Shown here one piece after another: positions 16,334-25,458 of a stretch of DNA of 64,000 nucleotides. This DNA comes from Sphingorhabdus sp. EL138 (lineage in GTDB: Bacteria > Pseudomonadota > Alphaproteobacteria > Sphingomonadales > Sphingomonadaceae): positions 310,001 to 374,000 of the forward strand of contig NZ_OGVD01000004.1 in the NCBI RefSeq assembly GCF_900258045.1, written 5' to 3'. The notes below the pieces were generated by a model. It made no database searches. It was not told the DNA's origin and saw nothing but the letters and a program-made list of their open reading frames with translations. The translations under genes were made by a program, and so were the position numbers. Positions within the stretch are counted from its first letter, which is position 1. Every line of letters begins with the position of its first letter.

Positions 16334-19300
16334 ATGATAAAGTTACGTAACATACTAAAATGTTCAACCGTACTAGTGGCGGCAACCAGTATCCCGGCTC
16401 TGGCTCAAGAGGTGCCGGACACGGAACAGGCTGAGGCAAGCGCAGGCGACGATCTGATTGTTGTTACGGGGTCGCGTATCGAACGGCGGGCCGAAGAATC
16501 GTCTATCCCGCTACAGGTATTCAGCGCAGATGATATTGAAGAAACAGGCAAGACGGATCTGGCGGAAATCATCACGCAGCTTCCGGGTGTAGGTGATGGC
16601 GTTTCGGTTCAGAACAGCAACAATTCTATCCAAAATAATGGCCTTTCCACGATCAGCTTGCGGCGGTTGGGCGACGACAGAACGCTTGTCTTGATTAACG
16701 GTAAGCGGGCTGTGTCCAACTCGGGCAATGGTGATCGCGTCAGCCTTGGCACTATTCCAGCAGGCTTCGTAAAGCGTGCCGAAATCACAACCGGCGGTGC
16801 ATCCGCGATTTATGGTTCTGATGCTATCGCAGGTGTTGCGAACTTCATTCTCGAAGACTCTTTTGAAGGCATCGATTTCGATGTCCGCTTTTCGGCTCCC
16901 GATGCAAGCGGCGGCGAAGAGCTGCGCCTCGAAGGTCTCTATGGCACCAGATTTGCAGATGACCGTGGATATATTCTGCTCGGTGCAAGCTATCGGGATG
17001 AGAATGAGATTTTGATCGATTCCAGTCGTCCTTTAGCTGCGGCTGCGCTAGAGTTTGATGATCCAGCTGATGCTTCCCGGGATTCCTTCGCCAATGAGGT
17101 AAATGCGCCGGGTTGTGATCCCGATAATACTGATCGGCATTGCGCATTTTACCTTCGTTCGACTCCGATCTTCCAGGTGGTGTTTTTGAAGGTGATGCCT
17201 GGTTCAGAGATGGTCAGTGGTTTAATGACGTAGCGCGTGATGATCCTAGTGGTTTTGGTCGTCTGCCCGCTGATCGCGAGCCGGGACAAGATTTTCTGGG
17301 AGACTTTGATGGTATCAATGATCGTTTGGGCCAGTCCCTGCGCTCGAAACGCGAAATACTTAATCTTGGTTTTCATGGGAAATATGAGTTCTCCGACGTG
17401 GTTACCGCATCGCTGACTGCCCTCTATTCCGATGTAGACACAGTCAGTCGCAATGGCATCGAAGATGCCGGCAGTGGAGAATCTTACGGTATTTTAAACG
17501 GTGTGCCTGATGTATTCAATGTTCGCCGAATGGCTTCGGACCATCCATTCATCCCGCCGGAAGTTGAGGTTACGCGAAGCGGTACTGTATCGTGGATCAG
17601 ATCCTTTCCGGAAGTTGGTGAAGAGCAACGCATCAACAGCCGTGAAACGATCCGCTTAATGGGTGATCTGGATGGCCAGTTGACGGATGCAATCAGATGG
17701 AACGCTTTCGCGACCTATGGCGAATGGAAGCAACGGGCAATTAATGTGGGTGAGATCAATCTTCAAAATGTAGATTTTGCTCTGGACATCGAAGACAATG
17801 GTGCGGGTGGTTTTCAATGCGCCGATGCAACCGCCCGTCAAAATGGCTGTGTGCCGTTAGATCTTTTTGGCGAAGGAAGTGTATCTCCCGAAGCCGCAGA
17901 ATATATCAGCTACACAGGCGACGCTTCGCAAAAACGAACCCAGTTTACGGCTGGTGGATCAATCAATGGTGATCTTTTCTCTATAAATGACCGCAATGTG
18001 AAATTTGCTGCCGGCGTTGAGTATCGCCGGGAAACGCAGAGCACGAGAGGCGATCGTGATGGTGATTTGGTCGGCGGTGTCGATGGTGATCCGACAACCA
18101 ATGATGTCTTCGTTACGACCCACTCTACTTTCCCCAGTATCACGGCAAATTATGACGTTGTAGAAGGTTTTGTAGAAATTGATGTACCGTTGTTTGAAAC
18201 CGTAAATGTCAGCGGTGCCGCTCGCATCGCCGAATATTCTACCGTCGGAACGATTTTCAGCCTGAATGCCGGACTTGTTTGGCAGATGAACGATGATCTA
18301 AGATTTCGCACACAATTTTCGCGATCTCAGCGTGCACCAAACATTACCGAGTTTTTCTCGCCAGCGCGGCCTGACGGCGATGATCTTCAGGACCCTTGCG
18401 AGGGTTTGAATCCGGATGGAACCGGCATTTCAGCACCATCAAGTCCAGGTGGAGAGAATGCAAACCTTGCTACCATTGCACAAAACTGTCTGGCTGAGGC
18501 TGGAATTCAGGCTTATTTTGCCGATCCCGACAATCAGGATGCAGCCGGTGTGCCCGATGCTTTTGATGCGCCAGGTGCTACGCAGGGTCCAAATGCCGGT
18601 AACCAGAATCTTCAGGAAGAAACCGCGAATACATTTACCGCCGGTTTCGTGCTCACTCCGTCGGCTATTCCAAACTTTACCTTTGTGGCCGACTACTACC
18701 GGATCAGCATCAAAGATGCGATTGGTTCAGTCAGCACGCAAAATACCGTTGATCTTTGCTATGCTGCGGATGATTTTCCGAATAACCGGTTCTGCGACGT
18801 GATCACCAGAAACGCTCTGGACGGCAGTGTTGATGAGGTGATTAACTTTCAAGAAAACCTGAATAACGAGCTGGTCGAGGGTATAGACGCAACGATGCGG
18901 TGGAGCCGTATTGAACTACCGGTTATTCCCGGCCGTTTCGATATCGACTTCCGCTATTCCCACTATTTCAAGGATCAAACGACGTTCACCGGTATTGGCG
19001 GCGTAACGGTGTTGGATACTCCATTAGGAGAAATCGATAATGGTGAAGACGAACTTCGCTTGCGCTTGGGTTATCGGAACGGTGGTTTCCGAATGACTTA
19101 CACGCTCAATTATGAAGCGGGTGGTATAGACAGTAATGACGCTGCAAATCCTGACGACGATCGCTTCTTCCGCGTGAGTGACGAAACTTTTCATGATGTT
19201 TACGCACGCTATCGTTTCGGTCCCGATGACCGTTATACAATCTATGGCGGCGTGAATAATATCTTCAATAATTTCGGTCCACTCATACCAACAGGCACTG

Positions 19301-19386
19301 ATTCAGGCAGCAGTCTTAACATCACGAACGACGTGAATGATGCCGTTGGCCGTGAGTTTTTCCTCGGTGCAAGCGTTCGCTTCTAG
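16334..19386 (+). pseudogene. TonB-dependent receptor interrupted by a -1 frameshift
   Basis: The first frame (16334-17233) encodes a signal peptide (ending IPALAQ), a TonB-box region (DDLIVVTGSRIERR) and the plug domain (DLAEIITQLPGVG, ISLRRLGDDRTLVLINGKR, TTGGASAIYGSDAIAGVANFIL). From about 17140 the reading continues in another frame to 19386 with the beta-barrel and terminal phenylalanine (GREFFLGASVRF). One base is missing near 17140-17160, for example in the TTTT of GCATTTTACC at about 17146; adding one T would give a continuous protein of about 1017 residues. It could be a real inactivation, phase variation or a sequence error. Substrate unknown; context suggests peptides. GAGGGGG precedes the start. 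Confidence 0.85.
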
Positions 19387-19435
19387 GATCGAAAAGAAAT
19401 AGACCGGCCGTCTGCGGGGGCGATCATGGCCGGAC

Positions 19436-19475
19436 ATGACCTCCAAGTCTTATCCTTTAGGGGCTTGGAGGTCAT
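19436..19475 (+). terminator. 12-bp perfect inverted repeat after the TonB receptor
   Basis: ATGACCTCCAAG (19436-19447) and CTTGGAGGTCAT (19464-19475) form a perfect 12-bp stem with a 16-base loop, 50 bases past the receptor stop codon. The run after it is AAATTT rather than a clean T tract, so it may be a weak terminator or an mRNA-stabilising 3' hairpin. It also overlaps an extended reading of the hydrolase gene, which argues for the later hydrolase start. Confidence 0.5.
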
Positions 19476-19494
19476 AAATTTAATCAAGAATGGT

Positions 19495-20466
19495 ATGCCG
19501 ATGAACATCCGATATCTTGCAGTGGTCAGCAGTTTGGTCTTCATATCCGGTGGCTACGTCTCTGCTTTTGCCAATGCCGCGCCGCCTGACAGTAAAGCTA
19601 CTGAGCGACCAGCCGAGTACCGTTTCCACAGCGTCACCTCAACCGCACCGCCGGAAATCCTTGCGCTGAAATCCGGAGAGATTAACCGGTTTGTCTTCAC
19701 AAAGTGGGCGGGCCCCGATTTGCCGGTTTGGGTATATTTGCCTGATGGCATTGATTTGTCGCGCGCGCCTGTCCTGTTCATGATGCACGGCAACAAGCGC
19801 GATCCCCACCGCTATCTCAGGGAATGGCGAGAACCTGCTCAGAAAAACGGCCTGATCGTTGTTGCGCCGGAATTTTCCCAGCGGGATTTTCCAAAATCCG
19901 CGGGCTATAATCTCGGCAATGTCTTCCGGAAAGAAACTGAAGGACGGCAAGATGAATCCATCTGGTCCTTCAGCGCCATTGAACCGATTTTCGATCGTGT
20001 AAAACAGGCTGTTGGAAGCCAGCAGACGCAATATAGCATATACGGCCACTCGGCCGGCGCTCAATTTGTGCACCGGTATCTTTATTATAAACCCGATGCG
20101 CCGGTGAAACAGTATATCGCCGCCAATGCAGGCTGGTACACACGGCCCGATGTGGCAGAAGTATATCCTTATGGACTGGCTGGGGCTGGTATCTCTGAAG
20201 AGATGTTAAAGGCGGCGTTGAGCAAAAACGTCCTGCTGCTGTTGGGGGATAAGGACAATGATCCCAATCATAAAAGCCTGCGACGGAGCCCGGAAGCCAT
20301 GAAGCAGGGACCGCATCGTTTCGCTCGCGGTCTATCTTACCATGAATTCGGCAAACAGAAGGCCGATGAATATGCCTTGCCCTTTGGTTGGAGAGTAAAG
20401 GTTGTTCCCGGTGTTGCCCATTCCAACGGTTTGATGGCCAGGGCCGCTGCCCCTTCTGTGAACTAG
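19495..20466 (+). CDS. Secreted alpha/beta hydrolase
   Basis: A protein of about 323 residues with a signal peptide (MPMNIRYLAVVSSLVFISGG, ending AFANA) and an alpha/beta-hydrolase fold: an oxyanion-region MMHGNKRDPHRY motif, nucleophile Ser186 in GHSAGAQ, and a probable Asp (GDKDNDPNH) and His (PGVAHSN) in the C-terminal third. The exact substrate is unknown; poly-ester, feruloyl-esterase-like and peptide substrates are possible. It follows the TonB receptor in the same orientation and may be part of that uptake locus. The start at 19495 is chosen over 19426 (good GGGGG site) because the latter would translate through the hairpin; uncertain. Confidence 0.75.
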   Translation: MPMNIRYLAVVSSLVFISGGYVSAFANAAPPDSKATERPAEYRFHSVTSTAPPEILALKSGEINRFVFTKWAGPDLPVWVYLPDGIDLSRAPVLFMMHGNKRDPHRYLREWREPAQKNGLIVVAPEFSQRDFPKSAGYNLGNVFRKETEGRQDESIWSFSAIEPIFDRVKQAVGSQQTQYSIYGHSAGAQFVHRYLYYKPDAPVKQYIAANAGWYTRPDVAEVYPYGLAGAGISEEMLKAALSKNVLLLLGDKDNDPNHKSLRRSPEAMKQGPHRFARGLSYHEFGKQKADEYALPFGWRVKVVPGVAHSNGLMARAAAPSVN

Positions 20467-20531
20467 GTTTCCAGATCGTTTATGAAATGTAGAAACCGGT
20501 CTGCGCTTTCCCTGCGTAGTGACCGGTCATA

Positions 20532-21434
20532 TTAGGAGCGCGGTCGTCCCTGTCGATAGGTACCGAGCAGGCGGACTTCGTTGCAGTGAAAATGCAATTC
20601 TTCCAGAGCCCGGTCAACTGCCGGGTCACCAAGACCGCCTTCTATATCAGCGTAGAATTTCGAGGCTGAGAAACTGCCACCTTCCTGATAACTTTCCAGT
20701 TTTGTCATGTTGACACCATTGGTCGCGAAGCCGCCCATCGCCTTGTAGAGTGCGGCGGGGATGTTTTTTACTTCAAAGATGAAGGTGGTCATTAACTGAA
20801 AATCATCAGGACCATTGCTCTCTGGCATTACAGCATCAGAGGCGAGCAAGACAAAGCGCGTCATGTTATGATCTTCATCCTCTATCGCATTGGCAATGGG
20901 TTGCAGGCCGTAAATCTCTGCAGCGAGCGGCGGGGCAATCGCGGCAGCTTGGGGATCCTCCTGCTGCGCGACATAAGCTGCAGCAGCTGCGGTATCGGCG
21001 TAGGCGACGGGAATAATGTCACGGGCGCGCAGATAGTGGCGGCATTGACCCAGTGCTTGTGGATGACTCATTGCTGTTTTGATCTTTGCGTCTTCGGATT
21101 TTGCCATCAGGCAGTGGCGAATCCGCATGAAGTGCTCCGCAACAATATGCAGACCCGATTCGGGCAGCAGGAAATGGATGTCAGCAACCCTTCCATGCAG
21201 GCTGTTCTCAATAGGGATTATTGCGGATCCGGCTATGCCCTGCTTCACCGCATCAAGTGCATCTTCAAATGAAAAACAGGGCAGAGGCAAGCAATCCGGG
21301 GCATATTCCATGGCTGCCAGATGGGAATTGGCACCTGGTGCGCCTTGAAACGCGATCGTCTTGGCAGGAGCCTCTGCTGCCGTTGCGGTCATTTTATCGA
21401 CCATGGCCAGGGCGTTGCGCGGGAAGCTGTTCAT
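20532..21434 (-). CDS. pheA: Prephenate dehydratase
   Basis: A protein of about 300 residues converting prephenate to phenylpyruvate in phenylalanine synthesis. The catalytic domain begins with TIAFQGAPGANSHLAA and contains PIENSLHGRV, SHPQALGQC, and DTAAAAAYVA (Thr-Ala of the active site); a C-terminal ACT domain (TTFIFEVKNIPAALYKAMGG and NMTKLESYQEGG) gives phenylalanine feedback control. No chorismate-mutase domain is attached. The start is set at 21434; much longer in-frame extensions run under the divergent cytochrome gene and are not credible. Confidence 0.92.
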   Translation of the reverse strand: MNSFPRNALAMVDKMTATAAEAPAKTIAFQGAPGANSHLAAMEYAPDCLPLPCFSFEDALDAVKQGIAGSAIIPIENSLHGRVADIHFLLPESGLHIVAEHFMRIRHCLMAKSEDAKIKTAMSHPQALGQCRHYLRARDIIPVAYADTAAAAAYVAQQEDPQAAAIAPPLAAEIYGLQPIANAIEDEDHNMTRFVLLASDAVMPESNGPDDFQLMTTFIFEVKNIPAALYKAMGGFATNGVNMTKLESYQEGGSFSASKFYADIEGGLGDPAVDRALEELHFHCNEVRLLGTYRQGRPRS

Positions 21435-21654
21435 GACGCTATCATTTCCTGTTTTGTGCACCCGTTTGTCAAAGGTCGCGATTGCCGTACAAAATGCGTC
21501 TGCGCAAGACCTGATCGCACTTGGCGAAACTGGCGCAACAATATTAGCATCTATACGTGTAATTGAGGTCTTGCTTTGAACCGGCGGTCTTATTAGAGAA
21601 AGCCCAAAGTTTTGACAGGCTGCTCCTGTCGGTAACGCAGGGATTTTAGACAAG

Positions 21655-22296
21655 ATGGACAATAACAACACCATTGCTGGCTGGGTATTGGCAGGCGGAA
21701 TTGCAGCGCTTGGTTTTTCGATCCTGAGCGGCAAATATTTCCACGCTGACAAGAATGAGCGTCCGGAAACGATGGGTTTCGCAATTGAAGGTGTAGAATC
21801 ATCAGACGGCGGTGCGGAAGAAGTGCCGATGAGCATGATGCTCGCCAAGGCTGACGTTGCAGCGGGTGAGGCCGTATTCAGGAAATGTGTTGCCTGCCAC
21901 ACAATCAATGAAGGCGGTGCCAATGGCATTGGACCAAATTTGTGGAACTCGTTCGGCAAATCGCACGGCCATGTTGCCGGCTTTGCCTATAGTGATGCTC
22001 TGTCGTCCGTTGAAGGTAACTGGAATTTCGACAATATGAATGCCTGGCTGATTTCCCCGCGGAAATATGCGCCCGGTACAAAAATGACCTTCGCCGGCCT
22101 CAGCAAGCCTGAAGATCGCGCCAATGTTATCGCCTACATGAATGCACAAGGCTCAAACCTGCCTTATCCTGAGCCACCTGCCGCCGAAGAAGCGCCAGCA
22201 GAGGGTGAAGCTGTCGCCGAGGCCGAAGCTGATGCTGCAGCAACCGAAGTGGCAGAAGAAACCGTGGCAGCCGACGAAGCAGCTGCTGCGGAATAA
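21655..22296 (+). CDS. Membrane-anchored c-type cytochrome (cytochrome c2/CycM-like) with Ala/Glu-rich tail
   Basis: A 213-residue protein with an uncleaved N-terminal signal anchor (residues 8-26), one CVACH heme site (78-82), the GPNLW motif and axial Met144 in GTKMTFAGL, all class I cytochrome c2 features. Membrane-bound members carry electrons between the bc1 complex and cytochrome oxidase. The last ~45 residues are Ala/Glu-rich (EEAPAEGEAVAEAEADAAA), a common sphingomonad addition. It diverges from pheA across 220 bases. Confidence 0.92.
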   Translation: MDNNNTIAGWVLAGGIAALGFSILSGKYFHADKNERPETMGFAIEGVESSDGGAEEVPMSMMLAKADVAAGEAVFRKCVACHTINEGGANGIGPNLWNSFGKSHGHVAGFAYSDALSSVEGNWNFDNMNAWLISPRKYAPGTKMTFAGLSKPEDRANVIAYMNAQGSNLPYPEPPAAEEAPAEGEAVAEAEADAAATEVAEETVAADEAAAAE

Positions 22297-22325
22297 GCCT
22301 TTGCAGTTAAGTTTTCTGTGAGCGA

Positions 22326-23195
22326 CTAGCCGCAGTCGAGATCGTAAAAATCCTGGATAATCTGCCAGGCTTCATCAGCTGTTTCGACAAACTGGAATAG
22401 GTCCAGATCCTTTGCGCTGATGGTCCCTTCTTCGGCCAAAGCATCGAAATTGATAATCCGATTCCAGAAATCCTTTCCAAACAGGATGATCGGGAGCGGT
22501 TCCATCTTGCCAGTCTGAACGAGTGTTAGCAGCTCGAAAAACTCGTCAAATGTTCCAAACCCGCCAGGGAATACCGCAACGGCTCTGGCGCGTAGCAGGA
22601 AGTGCATCTTGCGCAGCGCGAAATAGTGGAACTGGAAACTGAGAGACGGGGTGACATATTCATTGGGTGCCTGCTCGTGCGGCAGGACGATGTTCAGGCC
22701 GATCGATTCTTTGCCCGCGTCGGTTGCGCCGCGATTGGCGGCTTCCATTATGGAGGGGCCGCCACCTGAGCAAACTACGAAGTCGCGTTTTCCATTTTCC
22801 TCGATACCGCAATCACTGGCCAACTGCCCCAGTCTGCGCGCTTCATCATAATATTTCGATTTTTCTTTCAGCCGCTGGGCAGTCTTCAAAGACGCTTCAT
22901 CTGTCGCTGCTTCAATCAGCGCATCGGCCTTGCTAGGTTCGGGAATGCGCGCGGAGCCATACATGACCAGCGTCGAGCCGATACCGGCCTCATCGAGCAG
23001 CATTTCGGGCTTGAGCAATTCCAGCTGGAACCGGACAGGGCGCAATTCCTCGCGCAGCAGGAAGTCATTATCCTGGAAAGCGAGTGTATAGGCGGGGTCT
23101 TCGGTCTGAGGGGTGCTTAAAGCTTGTTGTTTGGCGAAATCTGCTTCTTGTTTTGCCCGATAGAAGCGGCGATCGTGTAAATCTTTATTTGTCAT
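22326..23195 (-). CDS. LOG family / TIGR00730-like Rossmann protein
   Basis: A 289-residue protein of the lysine-decarboxylase-like LOG superfamily. It shows SGGGPSIMEAANRGA and PGGFGTFDEFFELLTLVQTGK, the PGGxGTxxE nucleotide-monophosphate-binding signature. Related enzymes release cytokinin bases from their phosphoribosyl forms or act on AMP; the longer N-terminus (~100 residues) seen here marks a distinct subgroup whose substrate is unknown. GGGCGGAG precedes the ATG. It is convergent with the cytochrome gene, 30 bases apart. Confidence 0.85.
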   Translation of the reverse strand: MTNKDLHDRRFYRAKQEADFAKQQALSTPQTEDPAYTLAFQDNDFLLREELRPVRFQLELLKPEMLLDEAGIGSTLVMYGSARIPEPSKADALIEAATDEASLKTAQRLKEKSKYYDEARRLGQLASDCGIEENGKRDFVVCSGGGPSIMEAANRGATDAGKESIGLNIVLPHEQAPNEYVTPSLSFQFHYFALRKMHFLLRARAVAVFPGGFGTFDEFFELLTLVQTGKMEPLPIILFGKDFWNRIINFDALAEEGTISAKDLDLFQFVETADEAWQIIQDFYDLDCG

Positions 23196-23263
23196 AGCTC
23201 CGCCCTAGAGCATAGCTATGTGACTTGCCAATGAACTTAATGGTTTATCTGCAAAATATCAGT

Positions 23264-23929
23264 TTAACGGCAATAGCCGTTGCCGCCCATGTCGAAATGG
23301 AAATGATCATGGTGCGCGGCATTGAAATCAGGGCTGAGTACAGTACCGAACCGACGACAGGCGCTTTTGTGGATGGCGCGCAGGAATTTCTTCTCCTGCC
23401 GTCCGCTGTTCCAGTTTTTGGTCAGCGTAATGCGGCGACCATCGGCCAGCACAAAGCCGGACACGTCAATCGCATTGGCGCGCCCATGTTCTGACAGGCG
23501 ATTGGAGCCGGCCACACGGCGGCAGCTGTAGCTGCCCATGGTTTCGATTCGGACCAGTTCACTTCCCAAATATTGCCTGGCAGCACGTCTAACCGCATAT
23601 TCGGTCCATGCAGCAAATTTGTTCGCCAGCTCGCATCTTACCGGGCCGAGGTTTGAAACTTCAGTACGGCGTCCAACGTCCAGCATGGTAATGGCGTCTA
23701 TCTGGCTACATCCACCGGAGAAATTCTGATTGGGTAGGGGTGAAAAACGAACACCGGCATTGCGCAAATCACCGAAACATTGTCGGGCGCTGGGACTCGG
23801 ATCGATCTTCACACTACCACTTGATGGTCGTTTGCTATCTGGTATGCCGCAAGCGCTCAGCGCGAGTGACAGAAAACCGAGAATCAAAAAATTACGCTTA
23901 ACTGGCGCTTTTACACATGGCTTTTTCAT
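23264..23929 (-). CDS. Extensin-like C-terminal domain lipoprotein
   Basis: A 221-residue protein with a lipoprotein signal (LSLALSACG, lipobox Cys27) and an extensin_C domain. The domain shows RRVAGSNRLSEHGRANAIDVSGF and ends HHDHFHFDMGGNGYCR, histidines that resemble the zinc-binding D-Ala-D-Ala carboxypeptidase/VanY-type fold, so a cell-wall or outer-membrane role is possible. Six cysteines are present in the mature part. The activity of this family in bacteria is not established. The ribosome site is weak. Confidence 0.85.
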   Translation of the reverse strand: MKKPCVKAPVKRNFLILGFLSLALSACGIPDSKRPSSGSVKIDPSPSARQCFGDLRNAGVRFSPLPNQNFSGGCSQIDAITMLDVGRRTEVSNLGPVRCELANKFAAWTEYAVRRAARQYLGSELVRIETMGSYSCRRVAGSNRLSEHGRANAIDVSGFVLADGRRITLTKNWNSGRQEKKFLRAIHKSACRRFGTVLSPDFNAAHHDHFHFDMGGNGYCR

Positions 23930-24121
23930 AAAAACTGCTTGACGAAGCGATCCTAAATCAGAGCTGAAGAACAGTAGCTATACCGGTTTTTCAGCCAAAA
24001 AGGATGCGTTTTGCGACAAACGGAATTTTTCTCTCCCAATGTCCCAGTCGGATCATCTCAAAAATGCCGTTTTGATAAAAGCTTATATATTGCTGCTTGA
24101 CTTGCTGCGCTGCAACAACCA

Positions 24122-24177
24122 TTGCGGCGACGGGCCACGCGGTCCCAACGCCGCGCGAGCTCTCTGTAAGGAGAAGC
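24122..24177 (+). ncRNA. Structured serC leader (alphaproteobacterial serC motif candidate)
   Basis: Two hairpins occupy the 60 bases before serC. The first pairs GCGGCG (24124-24129) with CGCCGC (24149-24154) and, inside, GGGCC with GGTCC around an ACGC loop. The second pairs TCTCT with GGAGA around a GTAA tetraloop (24161-24174), locking up the serC ribosome site AAGGAGA. A conserved serC RNA motif of two hairpins in alphaproteobacteria is known; this layout matches my memory of it but I could not compare it with a model. A role in translation control is inference. Confidence 0.6.
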
Positions 24178-24181
24178 ATAC

Positions 24182-25351
24182 ATGACTGATACTATGTTAC
24201 CGCAACCCGAGTTGCGTCCAAATTGCCCGAATTTTTCTTCGGGCCCTACCGCCAAATTTCCTGGCTGGTCTCTCGATAAATTGAACACCGTGGCCATGGG
24301 CCGTTCTCATCGCTCCGCGACAGGTAAGGGCCGGCTGAAATATGCCATCGACCTGAGTCGTGAGTTGCTTGGTATCCCCGACGACTATCTGATCGGCATT
24401 GTTCCGGCGTCCGATACCGGCGCTGTTGAATTGGCGATGTGGAATATGCTCGGCGCGCGTCCGGTTACGGTTGCGGCCTGGGAAAGCTTCGGCAATGTCT
24501 GGATTCAGGATGCGGTCAAACAATTGAAGCCAGCCGACCTCACGGTCCTCGAAGCCGATTATGGCGAAATTCCCGACCTGACCCAGATCGACAAGGGCGA
24601 TGATATTGTCTTCACCTGGAATGGTACGACATCGGGTGCGAAAATTCCGGATACCGACTGGATTGCCGACGACCGCGATGGCGTGACCATCAACGATGCA
24701 ACCAGCGCCGTGTTCGCGCAGCCTATGGACTGGGCGAAACTCGATGCCACCACCTATAGCTGGCAGAAAGTCATGGGATCGGAAGCCGGTCACGGCATGC
24801 TGATCCTCAGCCCGCGCGCGGTTGAACGGATTGAAAGCTACAGCCCGAGCTGGCCGCTGCCGAAAATCTTCCGCGTGAAGAAGGGTGATAAATTGAACCG
24901 CTCTATCTTCGAAGGAGCAACGATCAACACGCCATCCTTGCTGGCGACCGAAGATTATATCGCCTCGCTCGAATGGGCCAAATCCATTGGTGGTTTGCCA
25001 GAGCTGCATGCCAGAGCCGATCGCAATGCGAAAATCGTGCATGACTGGATAGAAGCGACACCATGGCTTCGCAACATGGTCAGCGATCCCGCAAAGTGGA
25101 CGAACACCGGCGTTTGCATGATGTTCCAGGGTGATTGGTATGATGGTCTGAATGATGACCAAAAAGCCGCTGTGCCCAAGAAGATTGCCGGCCTGCTTGA
25201 AGAGATGAATATCGGCTATGACTTTAACGGTTACCGTGATGCGCCGCCAAGCTTGCGTATCTGGTGCGGTTCGACCGTTGAGGAAGAAGATGTCCGCCGC
25301 CTTTTGCCCTGGATTGAATGGGCCTATGCGCAGGTCAAAGCCGAGATTTAA
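24182..25351 (+). CDS. serC: Phosphoserine aminotransferase
   Basis: A 389-residue PLP enzyme converting 3-phosphohydroxypyruvate and glutamate to phosphoserine in serine biosynthesis (also used in pyridoxal synthesis). Features are NFSSGPTAKFPG at the start, GRSHRS, the substrate/PLP region VPASDTGAVELAMWNMLG, TWNGTTSGAKIP, and the Schiff-base lysine in WQKVMGSEAGHGM. Length matches the alphaproteobacterial class. AAGGAGA lies eight bases upstream of ATG, inside a predicted hairpin. serA follows after 107 bases. Confidence 0.95.
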   Translation: MTDTMLPQPELRPNCPNFSSGPTAKFPGWSLDKLNTVAMGRSHRSATGKGRLKYAIDLSRELLGIPDDYLIGIVPASDTGAVELAMWNMLGARPVTVAAWESFGNVWIQDAVKQLKPADLTVLEADYGEIPDLTQIDKGDDIVFTWNGTTSGAKIPDTDWIADDRDGVTINDATSAVFAQPMDWAKLDATTYSWQKVMGSEAGHGMLILSPRAVERIESYSPSWPLPKIFRVKKGDKLNRSIFEGATINTPSLLATEDYIASLEWAKSIGGLPELHARADRNAKIVHDWIEATPWLRNMVSDPAKWTNTGVCMMFQGDWYDGLNDDQKAAVPKKIAGLLEEMNIGYDFNGYRDAPPSLRIWCGSTVEEEDVRRLLPWIEWAYAQVKAEI

Positions 25352-25358
25352 TTTATCG

Positions 25359-25437
25359 CGTCATTCCTGCGGAAGCCGGAATCTCCTCGCATAACAGCGC
25401 CAAGATTATGGAGATCCCGGCCTCTGCCGGGATGACG
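25359..25437. repeat. REP-like imperfect palindrome between serC and serA
   Basis: CGTCATTCCTGCGGAAGCC at the left end is roughly repeated in inverted order as GGCCTCTGCCGGGATGACG at the right, giving a ~79-base imperfect inverted repeat. This is the CGTCATTCC...GGAATGACG element often scattered between genes in sphingomonads. It probably forms a hairpin in the serC-serA mRNA. Confidence 0.65.
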
Positions 25438-25458
25438 GAAATCAAGAAGAGATTTTCT

